This document shows positions 23,216 to 34,079 of a DNA stretch of 64,000 nucleotides, in pieces. This DNA comes from Lytechinus pictus (lineage: Eukaryota > Echinodermata > Echinoidea > Temnopleuroida > Toxopneustidae): contig NC_087261.1 in assembly GCF_037042905.1 (NCBI RefSeq), positions 12,536,217-12,600,216 of the forward strand, written 5' to 3'. Within the stretch, counting starts at the first letter, position 1; the number at the start of each line of letters is the position of its first letter. The notes beneath the pieces were generated by a model. The model saw only the letters and a list, made by a program, of their open reading frames with translations. It had not been told where the DNA came from and ran no database searches. The translations under genes were made by a program, and so were the position numbers.

Positions 23216-23449
23216 AATAAAATCTCATTCACGATCAAACAAAGTGCTTAAAATGCATTAGGAATATAAACTTGAATTTCAATTTGAAATCTTTACCTGT
23301 ATTATTAATTTTGTTATGATATTTGTCCTATTCGTAAAGTCAAGCGCTGCCTATACTGTCCCTTTTTTTTCGACCACAAATGGCTTTTGCTACTTGTGTA
23401 CTCGTTCCATAAATATTACATTGGATGCACACATTCCTGAATCACTCCT

Positions 23450-23575
23450 CTTGCCTTCCTATTCCAATCCGAACGTTCCTGAAACAGTCCGCTTGCCTTC
23501 TTATTCCTGTCCGCACGTTCCGGAAACTGTCCGCTTGCCTTCTTATTCCAATCCGCAAGTTCCTGAAACATTCCG
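23450..23575 (+). repeat. Three tandem 42-bp units, codon-phased
   Basis: Units start at 23450, 23492 and 23534. The consensus contains TTGCCTTCTTATTCC and a GTTCCTGAAAC block. Because 42 is divisible by three, the + frame from 23316 to 23744 stays open through all three and encodes a 14-residue repeat of the form PETVRLPSYSxPxV. There is no other evidence of a gene. Confidence 0.85.
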
Positions 23576-23900
23576 CATGGCTTCTTCTTTGCTACCTGAA
23601 GCTGACCTGATCGCGGATGGTTTCCGGAAGACGCGGAAGGGTTTAGGAAGGGCGGGACATCATCAGGACATCGTTAGGACAAGGTCCCAAAGGTGTCAGG
23701 AATTCAATATCCGCGTCGAAATTTTGGTCGAGACCAAAATTTAGATGCGGACAAATTTTGATTTCCCGAACACCAGGAAGGGTTTAGGACAGCGTGCGGA
23801 CACTCCCAGGAATGTTCGAACAGGTTGCGGAAGGTTCGCGGATTGCAATTATTACATTCCGCGCCTTGTCCTGACGCTGTCCTGGCCCTAGTGGAAAGGG
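23576..23900. repeat. GGAC/TCCGC-rich element related to 1-590
   Basis: The sequence is dense in AGGACA, GCGGAC and GGAAGG words and ends with GGCCCTAGTGGAAA, the motif at the centre of the fold-back at 1-590. Clear terminal repeats were not resolved. Confidence 0.5.
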
Positions 23901-24870
23901 GGTATTAAGAAGACTATTATTATTTTAGAAGGAAGGAGAAGCGGGGCAGGGAAAGGACGCTGGGCCAATAGGAAAGACATTACTATTATCATTATTATCA
24001 TTATTTTCTGCGTGAAGCGCAAGAAAAAGAAAAGGCGCCCCGCTTTGGTCTTTATTCCTTTATTATAGAGAAGATGGAGAAAATGCCTTCCCTTTTCCAC
24101 ACTGATTTTCTTTTCCAATCGCTTTTCCTCATGTTTGTTCTTTTATTTGGGGGAAGTGAAATGTTCGCATGGCAACGCAGATGAAAATAGTCTAGTGCTA
24201 AACGATAATAAAATTGAATTGATGAGACAGATGCTCAGCTAAGGTTCGACATCCAAAATAGCATTAAATTGAACATTGGTTGGAGGTTCTTCATGAGCAA
24301 TTGAAGAACCTGAAATGAGAGAGCATGCAATGAATAACCACGATCAATCGTTTTTAAGTCAGCTGAATGCTATATAACCTTCAACTTCAACATAATTATT
24401 CTGATACATCTATATTAAAAAGTCCGAATATACTGCCTTTGGATCCTGGATCGGGTTCAAATCACTTTTGTCACGGGACTTGGCCATGGAGGATCAGTAT
24501 GTTGTTACTGTGTGTGCACAGAATTGTCAGTGGTCATCAGTCTCCTCATTTGCATACCGATCAGGATGTGCATAAACTGTTTTGTGAAATTAAGCAAAAC
24601 TTTAAAATGTCTCTCTTATTTTACATCCGATTTTGATGAAATTGTTAGTGTTATGCTTGTTGGATTTTTCTTTTTTTTATTGAAATCAATTTTTTTTATT
24701 GGGATATGGACTTGTCCTTTAAACAATGCACTATCCGAACGAAGGGAACAAGAACAATCATTATGAGAGGCTTGATTGGTGTCGAAAATGGCATCAGTGG
24801 TATATTAAAGAAAGCCTATTTATTATTGTAAAATAATTACCAAAAAAAAACACGCACATAAAAAAATGGG
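23901..24870. other. Non-coding; probable intron or downstream sequence of the 25 kb gene
   Basis: It contains a perfect hairpin at 24284-24311 (10 bp stem AGGTTCTTCA, 8-base loop). At about 24600-24720 there is half of a MITE with ACATCCGATTTTGATGAAATT. No further exon of the gene at 24876-25004 was recognised. Confidence 0.4.
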
Positions 24871-24875
24871 CTTAC

Positions 24876-25004
24876 CTCTCTGGATACATGAACATTGTCC
24901 CCATTTATCACATCCTTCATGTATTTAACAATCTTATCATCATTTCTGGCATCCAGTGATCCTTCCTCTTGCAATGTCCGCCCAGCCGAGATGTTTAATC
25001 CCAT
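24876..25004 (-). CDS. Probable first coding exon of an unidentified gene
   Basis: From ATG 25004 an open frame of exactly 43 codons (MGLNISAGRTLQEEGSLDAR...) reaches a good 5' splice site, GAGAG|GTAAGC, at 24876/24875, leaving phase 0. The peptide is hydrophilic, with a helix-like KIVKYMKDVI segment and no signal peptide. I do not recognise the family. A TATA-like CTATATAG about 200 bases upstream would give a leader of about 165 bases. Codon-like composition, splice site and promoter together make this one of few host-gene candidates here. Later exons would lie below 24870 but were not recognised, so the intron is probably long. Confidence 0.5.
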
Positions 25005-25200
25005 AACTGAAGATTATTTAACGAAATAATCAACCCCGAAAGTGTCACCGAGGGCACGCCCCTGCTTGTAACTTCTCCTACCATTCCCGGAAAAGTTTGA
25101 GTGGCGTCGAAATAGAGTTTTGTCGTTTTCTTCTTCAAACAATCCTCGCGCACGGTTGAAGAGGTTATTCCAAAGTCACAGTGCTGTGCTCCAGAATAAA

Positions 25201-25208
25201 CTATATAG
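25201..25208 (-). promoter_or_regulatory. TATA-like box of the 25 kb gene
   Basis: CTATATAG reads the same on both strands; on the - strand it lies in GCCTATATAGTTT, about 197 bases before the ATG at 25004. Initiation near 25170 is inferred. Confidence 0.4.
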
Positions 25209-26241
25209 GCGTGTTTTGTATGGCCTGCCGACTGACTGAATCACTCGAGTTGAATTCGCTGTGGCATGCAAATTTATTTTTTAGAGGAGGCATTCGCAAT
25301 TCGTGTTGCCGGCGTTTCCACTCTTGTTTGAAAAAAATCTAAATCTTGCGAAAATATGGCACTCTTACGGCCGCGCAGTCTGTTCTTATGTAAACTGGCC
25401 AGGCTCGAATCCCCGATGACATAAAAACAGAGGATATACCAGCGGAAAGATAAAAAACAGATCGTAAATTTGAATTAGCATAACGAGGCGAGGGTAAGGT
25501 ATCCATGTCGCAATTAACCCTGTTAATTGATTAAACATTGACATGCCCATTAATCCTTCATGTCTAGTAGACAGTTGGACATACCGTCACCTATTTCCGT
25601 CAAATTATTATGGGTAGATGACGTCTACTGAGATGATTACAGGAAACGAACAAATTATACAATTTGTATAAGTTGTAAAATTACCTTGCAATAGTTCTTA
25701 CCAACGGTGCAGTGAGGTACAAAAATTAGGGGGCAGAAAAGGGCGTAATTTGTTCTTAACAGTGGCAGTTTAGAGATTAGGAAGGCCCAGAAAACTCCGT
25801 ATCGGCCGGTGGCGGCTCCAGTGGGGGGAGGGGTGCACATCCGGAACGTGCTCCCCCTCCCCTTGAGAGCAGAAACCCTGGATCCGTCACACCGAAACAA
25901 TAATATAAGTTCAGTTTTGTAGATGAGCGCGTGGAACCTGTATGGGAAAATAGTCATTAGATATGATTTTGATATACGTAAATCACTATAGCTGTCCTGA
26001 AGTTTACGAAAAACATCAACTTTATACCACTGCCCACGACCAGCAAATTTCATAAACATAATAAATTAAATTTTATTCGGGCATAAATTTTTGTAGAAGA
26101 AGAGGGCTGTCTGTATAGTTAGTGTAAAATTGAAATATTCCATTGATAAAAGCATGGAGCTACTACAGAAAAGGAAGCACTCTCATATACTCTTACAACA
26201 TATTTTTTCATGAGCAATTTTGTTTAGTTTGATAAAAACAG
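25209..26241. other. No recognisable gene; one transposon-end remnant
   Basis: At about 25800-25890, GGTGGCGGCTCCAGTGGGGG plus a C-rich block and CTGGATCCGTCAC resembles decayed transposon ends. The rest is AT-rich. A short ATG frame at 25356 is discussed among the findings. Confidence 0.4.
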
Positions 26242-26619
26242 TTTTGAGAAGAAAACACGTGGACAAATGATATGCCATTGCTCGCCGTTTAATTCCGAAC
26301 GAGGCATCAAAACACAGAGGCAATATGCCTAAATAACATAAGAGGTGATAAACCTCAAAACAGTCTGAACAATGTCGTAAGACATAACGAAAAACTACAT
26401 CTGTGGCATCCTATTAATCTTACTGAAAGATATGGTCACGTGATCGCCAGGAAGGGTAGTAACTCCTCCCTGGGACTGTTGATCACGTGACCCACCCGCA
26501 GGATAGTAGTTCCCACGGGTGTTTCCCTAAATCTTGGTAAACAACATCTTTGGAGCATATACTTTGATATCAATATTGGTGATCTGTCAGGTTTCAAACA
26601 AATTGTTTCTGAACAAAAA
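26242..26619 (-). repeat. Split direct repeat copy B2
   Basis: It is 378 bp and matches 27735-28112 except for one base (CCGAACGAGG versus CCGTACGAGG). It contains an inverted pair GGTCACGTGATC ... GATCACGTGACC around a 34-base spacer, which could form a hairpin and carries two CACGTG E-boxes. Confidence 0.9.
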
Positions 26620-26699
26620 CCTTCTTCACTTCTAAAGCAATGTATCATGACATGCTCCTCCTTACCATTTACATATAAAAGTCATAATTAGCCACATAA

Positions 26700-27245
26700 T
26701 GCTCTATGCTGCCTGTCCTTAAGTCCTACCCAACCTCCCAGCCATATTGTAGGCCTAGTCACTTTAATATGACTATCTGGACAGTGGACTTCTTTAAACC
26801 TGAGAATATAATATGTATGACATATAAAAGTATACATCTATCCTATGGCCATCTATTCAACAATGATCTGCCTTCTTGATAAACTCGTAAGTGCCCTGCC
26901 CAACCTTCCAACCTTATGCAGGCCAAAAAAGTTACCTCCAGATGTCCTTGTTCCTAATCTAAAACATAAAATCATAAAATAATTCAATATCTCTCCCAAC
27001 CTCCCAACCATGATGAATGACTGTCTAAATTCTGCCCAACCTCCCAGCCTTAATGCAGAAATCAATGTCTTTCCAACCTACCAACCATGCTGATCTACTG
27101 TCGTAACTCTGCCCAACCTCCCAACCATGATGACTCATTGTCTAAATTCTGCCCAACCTCCCAGCCTTAATGCAGAAATCAATGTCTTTCCAACCTACCA
27201 ACCATGCTGATCTACTGTCGTAACTCTGCCCAACCTCCCAACCAT
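26700..27245. repeat. Minisatellite of CCCAACCTCCCARCC words, 117 bp higher period
   Basis: The motif CCAACCTCCCA or a close variant recurs about ten times. A 117 bp unit, with GTCTAAATTCTGCCCAACC at 27023 and 27140, is repeated nearly unchanged. It fills most of the 890 bp between A2 and B2. Confidence 0.8.
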
Positions 27246-27509
27246 GAGATGTTTAATAAGAATATCATAAATCGTGATACACAAAATTTCCTACACACGG
27301 TAATTCTCAACAGTAATTCAGCTCTACGCATGGACTAAGATATCAGCTTGTATGGTAACATATGTGCTAAAGTCACCGCTACACTGCATTGCCTCAGAAA
27401 TATGCAACCCCCTTAACGATCCCGTGACTAAATTCTGTATTGACGCCGGGTCCTCCCATCCCGATAATATATTACCAATGTACCTGGGTGGGAGTGGAGG
27501 GGAAAAATT

Positions 27510-27673
27510 TGTTGCCTCGAAGGAATTTCAGACTGCAATGGCTTTATTACGTGCACACGTTACTAGTATATTCCACAACGCACATGTTTCCCGCTGTGAT
27601 TAGATCACATGTTATCCGGTTATTGATCACATGCACAATCTGTATCGATTTGGACTTTTACACATTATATTCC
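27510..27673 (-). repeat. Split direct repeat copy A2
   Basis: It is identical over 164 bp to A1 at 48734-48897, from TGTTGCCTCGAAGG to ACACATTATATTCC. Confidence 0.9.
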
Positions 27674-27734
27674 TCTATGAACCTAACACTTGTTTCTCTC
27701 AAAAATTTACTGATCACTGAAAATGATCATTACC

Positions 27735-28112
27735 TTTTGAGAAGAAAACACGTGGACAAATGATATGCCATTGCTCGCCGTTTAATTCCGTACGAGGCAT
27801 CAAAACACAGAGGCAATATGCCTAAATAACATAAGAGGTGATAAACCTCAAAACAGTCTGAACAATGTCGTAAGACATAACGAAAAACTACATCTGTGGC
27901 ATCCTATTAATCTTACTGAAAGATATGGTCACGTGATCGCCAGGAAGGGTAGTAACTCCTCCCTGGGACTGTTGATCACGTGACCCACCCGCAGGATAGT
28001 AGTTCCCACGGGTGTTTCCCTAAATCTTGGTAAACAACATCTTTGGAGCATATACTTTGATATCAATATTGGTGATCTGTCAGGTTTCAAACAAATTGTT
28101 TCTGAACAAAAA
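27735..28112 (-). repeat. Split direct repeat copy B1
   Basis: Partner of B2 (one mismatch). It carries the same GGTCACGTGATC ... GATCACGTGACC hairpin. Confidence 0.9.
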
Positions 28113-28129
28113 GCTTCCACCCAATTAAT

Positions 28130-28131
<2 letters not shown>

Positions 28132-28164
<33 letters not shown>
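28132..28164 (-). repeat. 33-base A tract (T on the + strand)
   Basis: Uninterrupted. It lies 20 bases from B1, on the ORF side. No AATAAA stands just upstream on the - strand. Confidence 0.9.
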
Positions 28165-28166
<2 letters not shown>

Positions 28167-29040
28167 CCCGTCATAAGTCGCATGATTCTGGAGCATACAT
28201 GAACTTGTCATGCTTGCAAATAAAGCTACCTAATATATTGGCATGGAGCTGCATTAAACACTTAACCTCACATGAATGGATGCAAAATGCCTATAAAAGG
28301 ACGTTCCTTCTAGGGTAAACTAAAGCAACTTCTAGTTGATATAATCATCTCAGGACTAAATGCATATAAGATGGAGGATACTGAGCACAATGGCCTGGAT
28401 AGGGCATTACACACCATTTACAAACATTATCATGTAGCCCTTACAGCAAAACCTTCCAAAGACCATCAGTATCCTTTCAAAGAGTATAAACAAAACAGTA
28501 TATTTTGCTCTCCTGTCTTAATTATCGTCCTTTCTTTCCCAGTTCGTTTTCGGTTCTCAAATTTATGCACGTCACCACAGGGACAGCCCCGTCTTGCGAT
28601 TTCTGATCAACTAAGCAATTCCAAGAGTAAATAATGTATTGTACAACTACAATAAACAGGCTTTACCAAGCTGATTCATTCGAAAGAACTGGTTTGTCAT
28701 AATTGACCTATACACTCTCCCGTGCAGTCCCTGCTTCTCACCCCTAAAATATGAAGAATAAAAAAGAATTGTTCGTCTATCTATTCATTCTATTCAGTTG
28801 TTCTTTCTTTCTTTTTACTTCCAAGTGTTATTATCCTCAATCCAGACACGTGCATATCATTATTGATAATAGCAAGGTAGTACTGTTGACGGTGCCCTTC
28901 ACAAAGCCCGTAAAATGAAGTATGTACATAAACGACTAGAAACAATAAACGTAATAACACTAAGATACATTACAAAAGAAAAAAAAACCTTGCCAGAAGC
29001 CTCGAGTTCTCAAAATGTTTCTCAAGCTCGTCTCCTCTCC
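28165..29040. other. No recognisable gene
   Basis: This is the 3' non-coding part of the retroelement. The 87-codon + frame at 28371-28634 has no domain pattern. Confidence 0.45.
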
Positions 29041-29044
29041 ATAT

Positions 29045-29627
29045 CTAAACAAATCCTGCTTCCCTTGCTGCAGTTCTGAAACTGTCAATGAGAATGTCTG
29101 AACCCGAATCAGAGAGGTGCACTCTATCTCTATTGAAGAGGCTGTGGATTGTGGGGTCAAATTCATGTTTGATGATGGTGGTATCCGACATCCTGGCTAG
29201 TTTCCTCCTAGCGTATTTGTTAAGAGACTTACGAACTCCATCCAAGGCCTCCTGTGAATTAGAGCCTTGCTTGCGACCATAGTAGAAGAGCCGCGGTAAA
29301 ATACCAGACCAGGTGATATGGGTGTGCGGCATTCTCGTGCGTAGATCTTGGATGGCTGTGTCAATTGCCATCCTGCACCGGCAGACATCATACTGTCCGA
29401 TGTCATTTGATCCTAAGTGGACAATAGCTAATGCAGGAGGAGTGCCGCATCTCAGCCGGTTAGAGACCATCCTGGGGAGATCCTGGAGCATGGTGCCGCC
29501 TTGCCCATGCCAGCAGACCACGATACCTCGCTCTCCAAATGGCTGATAGTTGCGTTGTGAAGCTCGTTCTTTTGCTCTTCTGACCAGGCTATCCCCTACA
29601 ATCCAGATCCAGTTTCCAGTCCCCTCT
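29045..29627 (-). CDS. SGNH/GDSL-type hydrolase exon of the Ngaro-like element
   Basis: About 194 codons end at the stop at 29045-29047. The Ser motif IVGDSLV lies near the start, HLGSNDIG (block with Gly/Asn) near the middle, and DRVHLSDSG (Asp and His) close to the C-terminus, so the Ser-Gly-Asn-His set of SGNH esterases looks complete. The reading frame continues upstream to 29680, but a pyrimidine tract ending CATTTTTTTATTGCAG|AGGGG at 29628/29627 is an excellent 3' splice site, so the exon probably begins at 29627. SGNH hydrolase domains are known in Ngaro-like and some CR1-like retroelements; their role there is unknown. The frame is intact with no internal stops. Its place between recombinase and B1 supports membership of the element. 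Confidence 0.75.
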
Positions 29628-29804
29628 GCAATAAAAAAATGAGAGTTCCCGGAAGTAACATGTTCTACACATGTACACATGCCCAGTGCACTGACATCTT
29701 TCTTGTCATATTACATTTATAGCTGATTGGCTATTATCTCTGTTATTGTACTTTGACAACTGATTGTAGTTAAGTTGATAAGTAGGTTAGGATGTATGAT
29801 GTAA

Positions 29805-29865
29805 AGAGCTTTGAGAAAGTTTGAAAGGCACTATATGAATATTGAATTATTACTCATTATTGTCA
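29805..29865 (+). repeat. SINE/LINE-type 3' tail fragment
   Basis: AAAGAGCTTTGAGAAAG ... GGCACTATATGAAT followed by ATTATTACTCATTATT resembles the 3' end of the SINE at 22861-23215 and of L2/CR1-type elements. The head is missing. Confidence 0.5.
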
Positions 29866-30169
29866 TCATGAACTTGGATATCCGTTCACACGCAAAGGGT
29901 AATTACAAATATGCACCCTATGCAGTATCCAATTGTCTACATTGTTATTAGCCGGCTAGATATATCTTTATTATTATTGTGTTACTTCTGCTTACATACA
30001 TGTTTAGACAAATTACAAATGTGCTCCCCATGTAGAAACCCACTACTCGGCTAACTGGATTCTACCTTTATTATTATTGTATAGTTATGAATAAATGTAA
30101 TAATACGTGGATGAAACTGCGACCAAGTATAGCGAATTATAAGTATCCCTTACAAAAAATTCCTGTAGT

Positions 30170-30920
30170 ACTCTGTGATATGTACTGCAGGAAGTATCGC
30201 AGGAAAGTACTGCAGGAATTACGTGCACGTAATTTGGGACGGTACTACAGAAATGTACAACAGGAGTACAACAGGTCCGTGTCCTGTGATACTTCCTGTG
30301 GTAATAACCGCATAAGTATGGCAGGAAGTATGACAGGACACGATCACCACAACCGCTACAACCGCTACAACCACTACCACACTACTATTAGTACTACAGG
30401 ACAGTATCACAGGATAGTATCACATGATAGTATGACAGGACAGTATGACAGGATAGTATGACAGGACAGTATGACAGGACAGTACTACAGGAATACCGCA
30501 GACCAGTATCACAGGGAAGTACTACAGAACAGTATCGCAGGACAGTACTACAGGAGTATCGCAGGCTTCTGGTACTGTGTCCTGTAGTACTGTCCTGTGA
30601 TACTGGTCTGGTATTCCTGTAGTACTGTCCTGTGATACTGGTCTGGTATTCCTGTAGTACTGTCCTGTGATACTGGTCTGGTATTCCTGTAGTACTGTCC
30701 TGTGATACTGGTCTGGTATTCCTGTAGTACTGTCCTGTGATACTGGTCTGGTATTCCTGTAGTACTGTCCTGTGGTGATAAATAGTATCACAGGACAGTA
30801 TGACAGGACAGTACTTTAGGAATTCCGCAGACCAGTATCACAGGAAAGTACTACAGAACAGTACTACAGGACAGTACTGCAGGAATACCAAGAGACCTTA
30901 CCGCAGGACAATTCCTGCAG
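30170..30920. repeat. Palindromic minisatellite of CAGGACAGTAYYA words
   Basis: The outer parts are tandem 13-mers (CAGTATGACAGGA and variants). The core, about 30577-30778, is five to six copies of a 35-bp unit containing GGTCTGGTATTCCTGTAG, in inverted orientation to both flanks. The whole region can fold on itself. Related vocabulary (ACCACAGAAGTATCACAGGG) fills 40.8-41.9 kb. Confidence 0.8.
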
Positions 30921-31495
30921 TACTGTCCTGTGGTATTCCTGTGATACTGATCTTTGATATCTTCTGTGGCATTATTGGTCTCATCCTGCAGCCTTCTTGT
31001 GATACTTTACTGTGGTAATCCTGCAGGGGTATTCTTGTTGATTTCCTGTGACAATCCTATGGTATTGTCCTGTAGTAGTCTGTGCGATTTTCTCACGACA
31101 CCGTCCTGCACTGGTTTGTTAGGCGTAGTAGTTTGTAAGAATTTCCTGTGATCCAGCACAACAACTTTGACATCTTGACTAATGAAAAGAGGCGTGAAAA
31201 AACCCACAAATTTGCAAAGACGTTAAAAGCATATTCACATACCTTTATTATGTATGAGCTGTACTATGCACAGTATAGAACATCTTTGATATCATAAATG
31301 ACTGCTAGAATAATGCAGTAACATTTCATCTTTAGGATAAGACATGTACAAAGATTTATATCCATGAACATTGAGATGCCACATGAACTACTTTCACTAT
31401 TCATACATTGCTGCCATTTTGAGATCACATAAAGAAAGCTAGATTCGACCCAGAATCCTTCCCTCTAACACAACAATAAGCGATTATTATTAATA
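30921..31495. other. Decayed flank of the minisatellite; no gene
   Basis: CCTGTGRTA-type words thin out to about 31150. Beyond that I see nothing specific. Confidence 0.4.
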
Positions 31496-31663
31496 CCTTG
31501 GTCACATTCCTTGACCGGTTGCCTTACGGCGAGACAAAATCAGCAGTTTTAGGTATTCCTGTACAAACCACCCACGTGTAGCTGGTAGTAGCTGGTACAA
31601 GGATGATTAAGACTGTTAATTTTGACTCGACGTAAGGCCACGAGCCGGCGAATGTGACCAAGG
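31496..31663. mobile_element. Short MITE, CCTTGGTCACATTC ends
   Basis: The inverted ends CCTTGGTCACATTC and GAATGTGACCAAGG frame 168 bp with further internal symmetry (GCCTTACGGCGAGAC and its diverged complement). A target duplication is not clear. Confidence 0.7.
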
Positions 31664-33065
31664 CTTAACCAGTATTATGGTTGCAAAAAAAACTGTAATA
31701 GCTGAGCAATTGCATTTTCCCCTTCTTGTCAACACCCGATTGGCTTAATACTAAAAGCAGAACATCCTTTACTCAACCATGTTATGAAACAATGGATAAC
31801 CACTTCTGCATGTACAGATAATGCATGGTGCACATACAGTAAGGGATGAAATTATGATGTGTTGATCACCAGTATAAACTTAAAGTACATGAACGTAATC
31901 ATAATCACTTCATTTTGCTCAGAATTCACTTAAGTCCATAAATACTGAAAGATATTTTTGAATGAATTTCACATGATTTAGAACGTTCACCATAGGTTAG
32001 AAAAAATATTTACATAAGATTACTTTGCCAAAACGTAGATCAAATCTATTGAGACATTAACCTTTTTGACATTGAATAGGCATATCATTTTACACAGTCT
32101 TCTTGTCTAAGAATTGCTCCAACTACGTATTGAAGGGTTATATATGAATGTAAGCATGAGCCCATCATAAACACGAAATTGCGGCATGTAATTTGATTTG
32201 CTACATGTCATAATTGATAACTAAATGACGTTCAATACTTGATGTTGCTACATAAAATAATTAAGGTCATGTGGCAATGTGAATTCATACCTACTCGAGT
32301 CATTTAGTAATTTCAATTAGTATATGACCTAATTAATTATGACATATAGCTCAAAATTGACTTGAATAATTATGACCAATTTGATTGACCTCAATTATTT
32401 GAAGTAGCAACATCAATTATTTAACATAAGCACTCTCAATCGAGGTGGAGTAACTCTTCTTTAGGTCATGTTACTATTCGAATTGGAACATGTCATTGTT
32501 TAGGTCATGCAGCAATTCAAATTACTTGCTCAAGTAAACAATTACAATTGTAATATCACGCAAAATGAATTAGCTGTACATGACATAATTCTGTTCTTTG
32601 ATGGGCTTATGCTTCCATATATTAAGTAAATGGCTTTAATTCTTAATGATTATCCAAAAATTCATATACATAAAATAAACCAATATGAAGAGCATCATAT
32701 CCAAAGTGATCACCAGTTCACCCAATGTTACAGTACAAAAATAAAAAGCTGATTTTCTTATGTACTTTCACACATGTTATACATGTGCACTGTATGTCAC
32801 TTGACCCTGGCAGACAATAGAATTGACAAGCAGTGAGTCCTACAATACATGTACATGTAGCTGCCTGGTTTGCATACTTTAATGTTATATGAATTTCAAT
32901 CATGGCCATGTGCTGTTTATACACTAACTGGAGGGATCTTGTCATAATGTTATGTCAATTAAAAACTGAATAAAATCCCAATTATCCTGAATAGCTAGAC
33001 TAGCCCCCTTGCAATGGACATTGTAATCTTGTTTTCTTTTACCTTTCATTATTTTTGAAAATTTT
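31664..33065. other. AT-rich sequence with a diverged palindrome; no gene
   Basis: At about 32238-32420, ACTTGATGTTGCTAC and GTAGCAACATCAATT frame an inverted repeat full of AATTA and GGTCAT words. Elsewhere there is no supported feature. Confidence 0.45.
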
Positions 33066-33073
33066 CATACAAC

Positions 33074-34000
33074 TAGGGCTGGGACTAAAACCCGGGTACC
33101 CGAGTAGAAAAATCAATACCCGATACCCGAAAATTGCTCACCAGTATAATGTACATGTATTTGATTTGTATTGCGTAGTGTAAGACATGATTGTAACTCA
33201 TTACAAAAGTACACAAGCCTTATTTTGAATTTCACCAATTACCCTCTAAATATCCATAAATATACAAGTTTTCAAGTGATGATGATGTGACCGAGATCGT
33301 TCAATCATCGCCATGTTTCTTTTGCAGCGCAGTGACGTCATCCAGCCACTGCGACGCAAACCAATTTATGAATGAAAATATAGTAAGCATGCGCATTGCA
33401 AGCCTCAGCCCCACGCAGTATTACGTCAAAACAAGTCTGCAATACTCTGTCACCTCATACCAAAATCGACCTACGAAGCACCAGCCAATCACGTTCTTGT
33501 TACCATTTTTAGTTCATCATAAACCGAAAATGGGAACACAATCGTGATTGGCTGGCGCATTTGACGCTCCGAAACCCGGAAATCAATTGACTTTGTTCAC
33601 GTAGCGATACAAACTCACGAACACGATGTAATATCGATGCTACTTCGTAAGATTTTGACGGAAAAGCAAGAATAAAAATTTGCTTACCTGTGCAGTATCG
33701 GTGAGAAAACCTTTTATAATTCATATGATATATAGGAAAGTGGAATTCTAGGTCGATTTTGGTACGAGGTGACAGAGTATTGAAACTTGTTTCGATGGAA
33801 TACTGCGTGGGGCACAGGAGGCTTGCAATGCGCATGCTTACTATATTTTCATTCATAAATTGGCTTGCATCGCATTGGCTTGATGACGTCACCTATGGGG
33901 TGTTTCCACCAGTCATATTTCAAGTGACATGATTTTCAGGTACCCACCCGAAAATTACCACGGGTACCCGAAGAGAAAAAACCCGAAAGTCCCAGGCCTA
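33074..34000. mobile_element. Palindromic hAT-type MITE with 8 bp target duplication
   Basis: The ends TAGGGCTGGGACT and AGTCCCAGGCCTA are flanked by a perfect CATACAAC duplication (33066-33073 and 34001-34008). Both arms contain CGGGTACCCG blocks and long stretches of paired sequence, for example ATTTATGAATGAAAATATAG near 33365 and its complement near 33840. The 927 bp element encodes no transposase. Open frames inside are the two faces of the palindrome. Confidence 0.9.
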
Positions 34001-34079
34001 CATACAACTCTTTGTTTTTTTTTATACTTTATCAAAGCTTTTATGATTATAAATGTAATTAAATAATTTGACTTGATAA

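Noticed and set aside
24284-24311. Perfect 10-bp stem hairpin as a Rho-independent terminator
   Set aside because: Eukaryotic context, no U tract, no gene ending there.
25400-25430. B-box-like GGCTCGAATCCCC as a tRNA gene
   Set aside because: No matching A-box or cloverleaf upstream within tRNA distance.
28371-28634. 87-codon + strand frame as a gene
   Set aside because: No domain pattern or splice context; lies in the non-coding part of the retroelement.
33287-33892. Two open frames on opposite strands with similar residues
   Set aside because: They are the two arms of the palindromic MITE at 33074-34000, not genes.
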